From WLNJ01 sp037131165 (lineage in GTDB: Bacteria > Actinomycetota > Thermoleophilia > Solirubrobacterales > Solirubrobacteraceae), in NCBI GenBank assembly GCA_037131165.1, contig JBAXRO010000020.1, forward strand, positions 1 to 31,134: a stretch of 31,134 bases of DNA. Direction: 5' to 3'. Numbering within the stretch: the first letter of the stretch is position 1; the number at the start of each line of letters is the position of its first letter. The position numbers were made by a program, and so were the translations under genes. Positions 29,133 through 31,134 of this stretch are shown piece by piece. Below the pieces are notes generated by a model. It saw nothing but the letters and a program-made list of their open reading frames with translations. It was not told the origin of the DNA and made no database searches.

Positions 29133-30959
29133 TCACGGAAGCTTCACTTTCGGGTACTGGCCGCCTGTCGAGACGAGGTCACCCCGTTCGAGCATCGAAT
29201 CAATTACGGCCAGGACCGGGTCCTTGCCAAATCGCTCGAAGGCCGCGTAGTGGGGAAGCGAATCCTGACCGCTGCCGACGAGGGCCTTGCTGCGGCTGCC
29301 GCGGAGCACCTCGACGAGCCTCGTCCTGCCGACCTGGGGCTTCGCATCGCGGACCGTCTCGACGATCGCCGCCTCGAGCGCCTCGAGTTCCTCGGCCGAG
29401 AGCGAAGCGCGCGAAGCCGCACGGGCCTCCCCGGACTTGCGCTCCTTGGGTTTCCGGCCTGCGACGCCCGGCTTGCCGACCGGCACGAGCGACGGGTCAC
29501 AGCGATCACAGCAGGCCCCGATCGAAGCCGGCTCGCGGGTGTCACCGAAGTACTTCAGCAGGGCGCCACGGCGACAGTCCTCGGAGTCGACGAACCCCCA
29601 CACCTCGCGGTAGCGCTGCCAGCGCAGCTGTTCCGCAGTGCGGGCTGCCGCCCGGGCCTTGGCCATCGCGACGCCGTCGAGCTCGCCGGCGAGCCGGGCG
29701 GCGATCTCCCCGGGCGGGGCGGGTACGGGAGCGAGCACCTCGGCGAATGCGAGATGCCCGATGGCGGCAGTCGCCCGTTCAGCCCCGCCGCCGCAAGCGG
29801 CGGCTACGTCGCGCGAGGCAACCCTGGCGATCCCGTCCTCGCCAACCGAGCGGGCCAGCAGGTCGACGACCGCCTTCAGCTGCGAGTCCTCGACCGTGGC
29901 CGACTTGATGAAGTGGACGTGAAGGCTGCGATCGCGCGGCTCGGCGAGCAGCAGCGCCTTCGAGGCGAGGCCGTCGCGGCCGGCTCGGCCCGCCTCCTGG
30001 TAGACGGCCTCGAGCGATCCAGGCACTGCCACGTGGACGACGGTGCGGACATCCGGCTTGTCGACTCCCATCCCGAAGGCGTTGGTCGCAACGACGATCT
30101 CGGTCTCGTCATCCATGAAGCGCCCCTGGATCGCGCCGCGGTCATCGCGAGCCAAACCAGCGTGGTAGCCCTCCGCGCGGACCCCGAGCTTGCTGGAAAG
30201 AAGCGGGGCGAGGGCATCCGTCTGCTTGCGGGTGCCCGCGTAGACGATCGCCGGTCGCGAGGCCGGGTCGGAGAGAGCCTCGATCAGCCGTGACTCCTCG
30301 TCTGCCGAACCCTCGCAGGTGACGACGGCGAAGGAGATGTTCGGCCTGTCGAAGCCTGTCCCGACCATCGCCGGCGAGTCGAGGCCGAGCCTGACCGCGA
30401 TGTCCTTGGCGACCCGTGGCGTGGCGGTGGCGGTGAAGGCCGAGATGCTCGTCGCTCCGAGGCGCCTGGCCGCCTCCCCGAGGCGGAAGTACTCGGGCCT
30501 GAAGTCGTGCCCCCACGACGAGACGCAATGAGCCTCGTCGACGACGACCCGCTCGAGTTGCGCGGACTGGATCGCCTTCGCCGTGCGGACGTTGGCAAGC
30601 CGCTCGGGAGCGAGGTAGAGGAGCCTCAGTCGGCCGCTTGCGGCATCGTCGAGCGAGCGGTCGTTGTCCTCGGGGTCACGCAGGCCGTGGACGGCCGCGA
30701 CCTCGCCCGGAGCGACCCGCTCGAGCGAGCGGATCTGGTCCTCCATCAGCGCAACGAGCGGGCTGATCACCAGCGTCAGGCCGCCTGCTGCCAGGGCGGG
30801 GAGCTGGTAACAGAGCGACTTCCCTGCGCCGGTCGGCATCACGCCGAGGACGTCGCGGCCCGAGAGGGCGGCCTCGACCGCCTCCCTCTGGCCGGGCCGA
30901 AACCCGCTGTGGCCGAAGCGGCCGAGCAGCTCGAGCGTGTGGCCGTCGAGTTCGCTCAC
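29133..30959 (-). CDS. recQ: RecQ-type ATP-dependent DNA helicase
   Basis: The 608-residue protein is a 3'-5' SF2 helicase for recombination and fork repair. It has RPGQREAVEA (21-30, motif 0), Walker A MPTGAGKS (41-48), DEAHCVSSWGHDFRPEY (141-157), the helicase C-terminal motifs TNAFGMGVDKPDVR and YQEAGRAGRDG, and a RecQ-type zinc-binding segment with Cys in DCRRGALLKYFGD and GACCDRCDP. The spacing of the last Cys residues is shifted by one relative to the usual CGxCDxC. A basic linker and a C-terminal domain follow. The GTG start at 30957-30959 overlaps the purF stop by 3 bp. So recQ is transcribed inside the purine operon, between purF and purN. Confidence 0.93.
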   Translation of the reverse strand: MSELDGHTLELLGRFGHSGFRPGQREAVEAALSGRDVLGVMPTGAGKSLCYQLPALAAGGLTLVISPLVALMEDQIRSLERVAPGEVAAVHGLRDPEDNDRSLDDAASGRLRLLYLAPERLANVRTAKAIQSAQLERVVVDEAHCVSSWGHDFRPEYFRLGEAARRLGATSISAFTATATPRVAKDIAVRLGLDSPAMVGTGFDRPNISFAVVTCEGSADEESRLIEALSDPASRPAIVYAGTRKQTDALAPLLSSKLGVRAEGYHAGLARDDRGAIQGRFMDDETEIVVATNAFGMGVDKPDVRTVVHVAVPGSLEAVYQEAGRAGRDGLASKALLLAEPRDRSLHVHFIKSATVEDSQLKAVVDLLARSVGEDGIARVASRDVAAACGGGAERATAAIGHLAFAEVLAPVPAPPGEIAARLAGELDGVAMAKARAAARTAEQLRWQRYREVWGFVDSEDCRRGALLKYFGDTREPASIGACCDRCDPSLVPVGKPGVAGRKPKERKSGEARAASRASLSAEELEALEAAIVETVRDAKPQVGRTRLVEVLRGSRSKALVGSGQDSLPHYAAFERFGKDPVLAVIDSMLERGDLVSTGGQYPKVKLP

Positions 30960-31134
30960 GCGGGAACTGTCGAGTCCCCTGCGACAACCGACGAGGCGTC
31001 ACCCTGAGCGCTCGGGGCGCCGCCCTCGAGCGAGAACTTCCCTGTTCCGTTGCCGGTCCCGTCCGGGTAATCGCCGGTGAAGCACGCATCGCAATGCGTC
31101 GCGCGTTCCCCACCGACGGCCTCGTACACGCCCT
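30956..31134 (-). CDS. purF: Amidophosphoribosyltransferase, C-terminal end (5' part outside window)
   Basis: Only the last 58 residues are present. They read GVYEAVGGERATHCDACFTG, then DYPDGTGN and a Gly/Ser/Ala-rich tail ending in STVPA. The block with Y-E-A-V-G and C-D-A-C-F-T-G-D-Y-P is the well-known end of PurF, the first committed enzyme of purine synthesis (PRPP plus glutamine to phosphoribosylamine). The tail beyond DYP is about 30 residues longer than in many family members and low in complexity. Its TGA overlaps the recQ GTG. As the first gene seen of the purine operon it links regulation of recQ with nucleotide synthesis. Confidence 0.88.
   Translation of the reverse strand, partial: GVYEAVGGERATHCDACFTGDYPDGTGNGTGKFSLEGGAPSAQGDASSVVAGDSTVPA

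Noticed and set aside
1..31134. CRISPR arrays, insertion sequences, rRNA genes
   Set aside because: No regularly spaced direct repeats, no transposase motifs and no rRNA-like sequence were seen on either strand.

Overview
The window is high-GC DNA (roughly two thirds G+C in the flanking genes, by eye), with many GTG and TTG starts, 1-4 bp stop/start overlaps, and several genes that lack a ribosome binding site but carry a TANNNT -10 box 6-10 nt before the start codon. This fits a high-GC actinobacterium. The gene content suggests the Thermoleophilia/Solirubrobacterales, but that placement is an inference.

Layout. (1) 1-4218: the tail of an Ala/Lys/Gln-rich coiled-coil protein, a small membrane protein, an SbtA-type bicarbonate permease, a class I HMG-CoA reductase, a scrap of an adenylate cyclase domain, and a two-TM TrkA-type protein whose pore lacks the K+ filter. 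(2) About 4290-13444: a genomic island ending in an intact tRNA-Glu. At its left edge lies a decayed tRNA-Glu-like copy in the same orientation. Between them are a PIN/DUF433 toxin-antitoxin pair, a small HTH protein, a type III-like mod-res restriction-modification operon, a divergent MerR-type regulator with a perfect 9-bp palindromic operator, a 50-aa ORF and a large serine recombinase whose last codons lie inside the tRNA gene. The mod-res to recombinase part looks less GC-rich than the flanks. (3) 13504-15327: TspO, tRNA-Lys and a lipoprotein with four PASTA domains. (4) 15395-20557: a tight gnd-zwf-tal-pgi operon of the pentose phosphate pathway. (5) 20700-26800: a cell-envelope/glycoconjugate set: polysaccharide deacetylase, DegT aminotransferase, NDP-sugar epimerase, an MGDG-synthase-like glycosyltransferase fused to a membrane anchor and a degenerate deacetylase-like domain, and a fusion of a degenerate RsbW-like ATPase with a GNAT domain. 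(6) 26883-31134, minus strand: purF (3' end)-recQ-purN-purH, with a helicase embedded in the purine operon.

The best candidates for something new are: the regulator on the island, which joins a MerR-like HTH to two tandem YezD/DUF2292-like repeats and faces the R-M operon across a palindrome; and the envelope cluster, with its glycosyltransferase/dead-deacetylase fusion and its ATPase/GNAT fusion.
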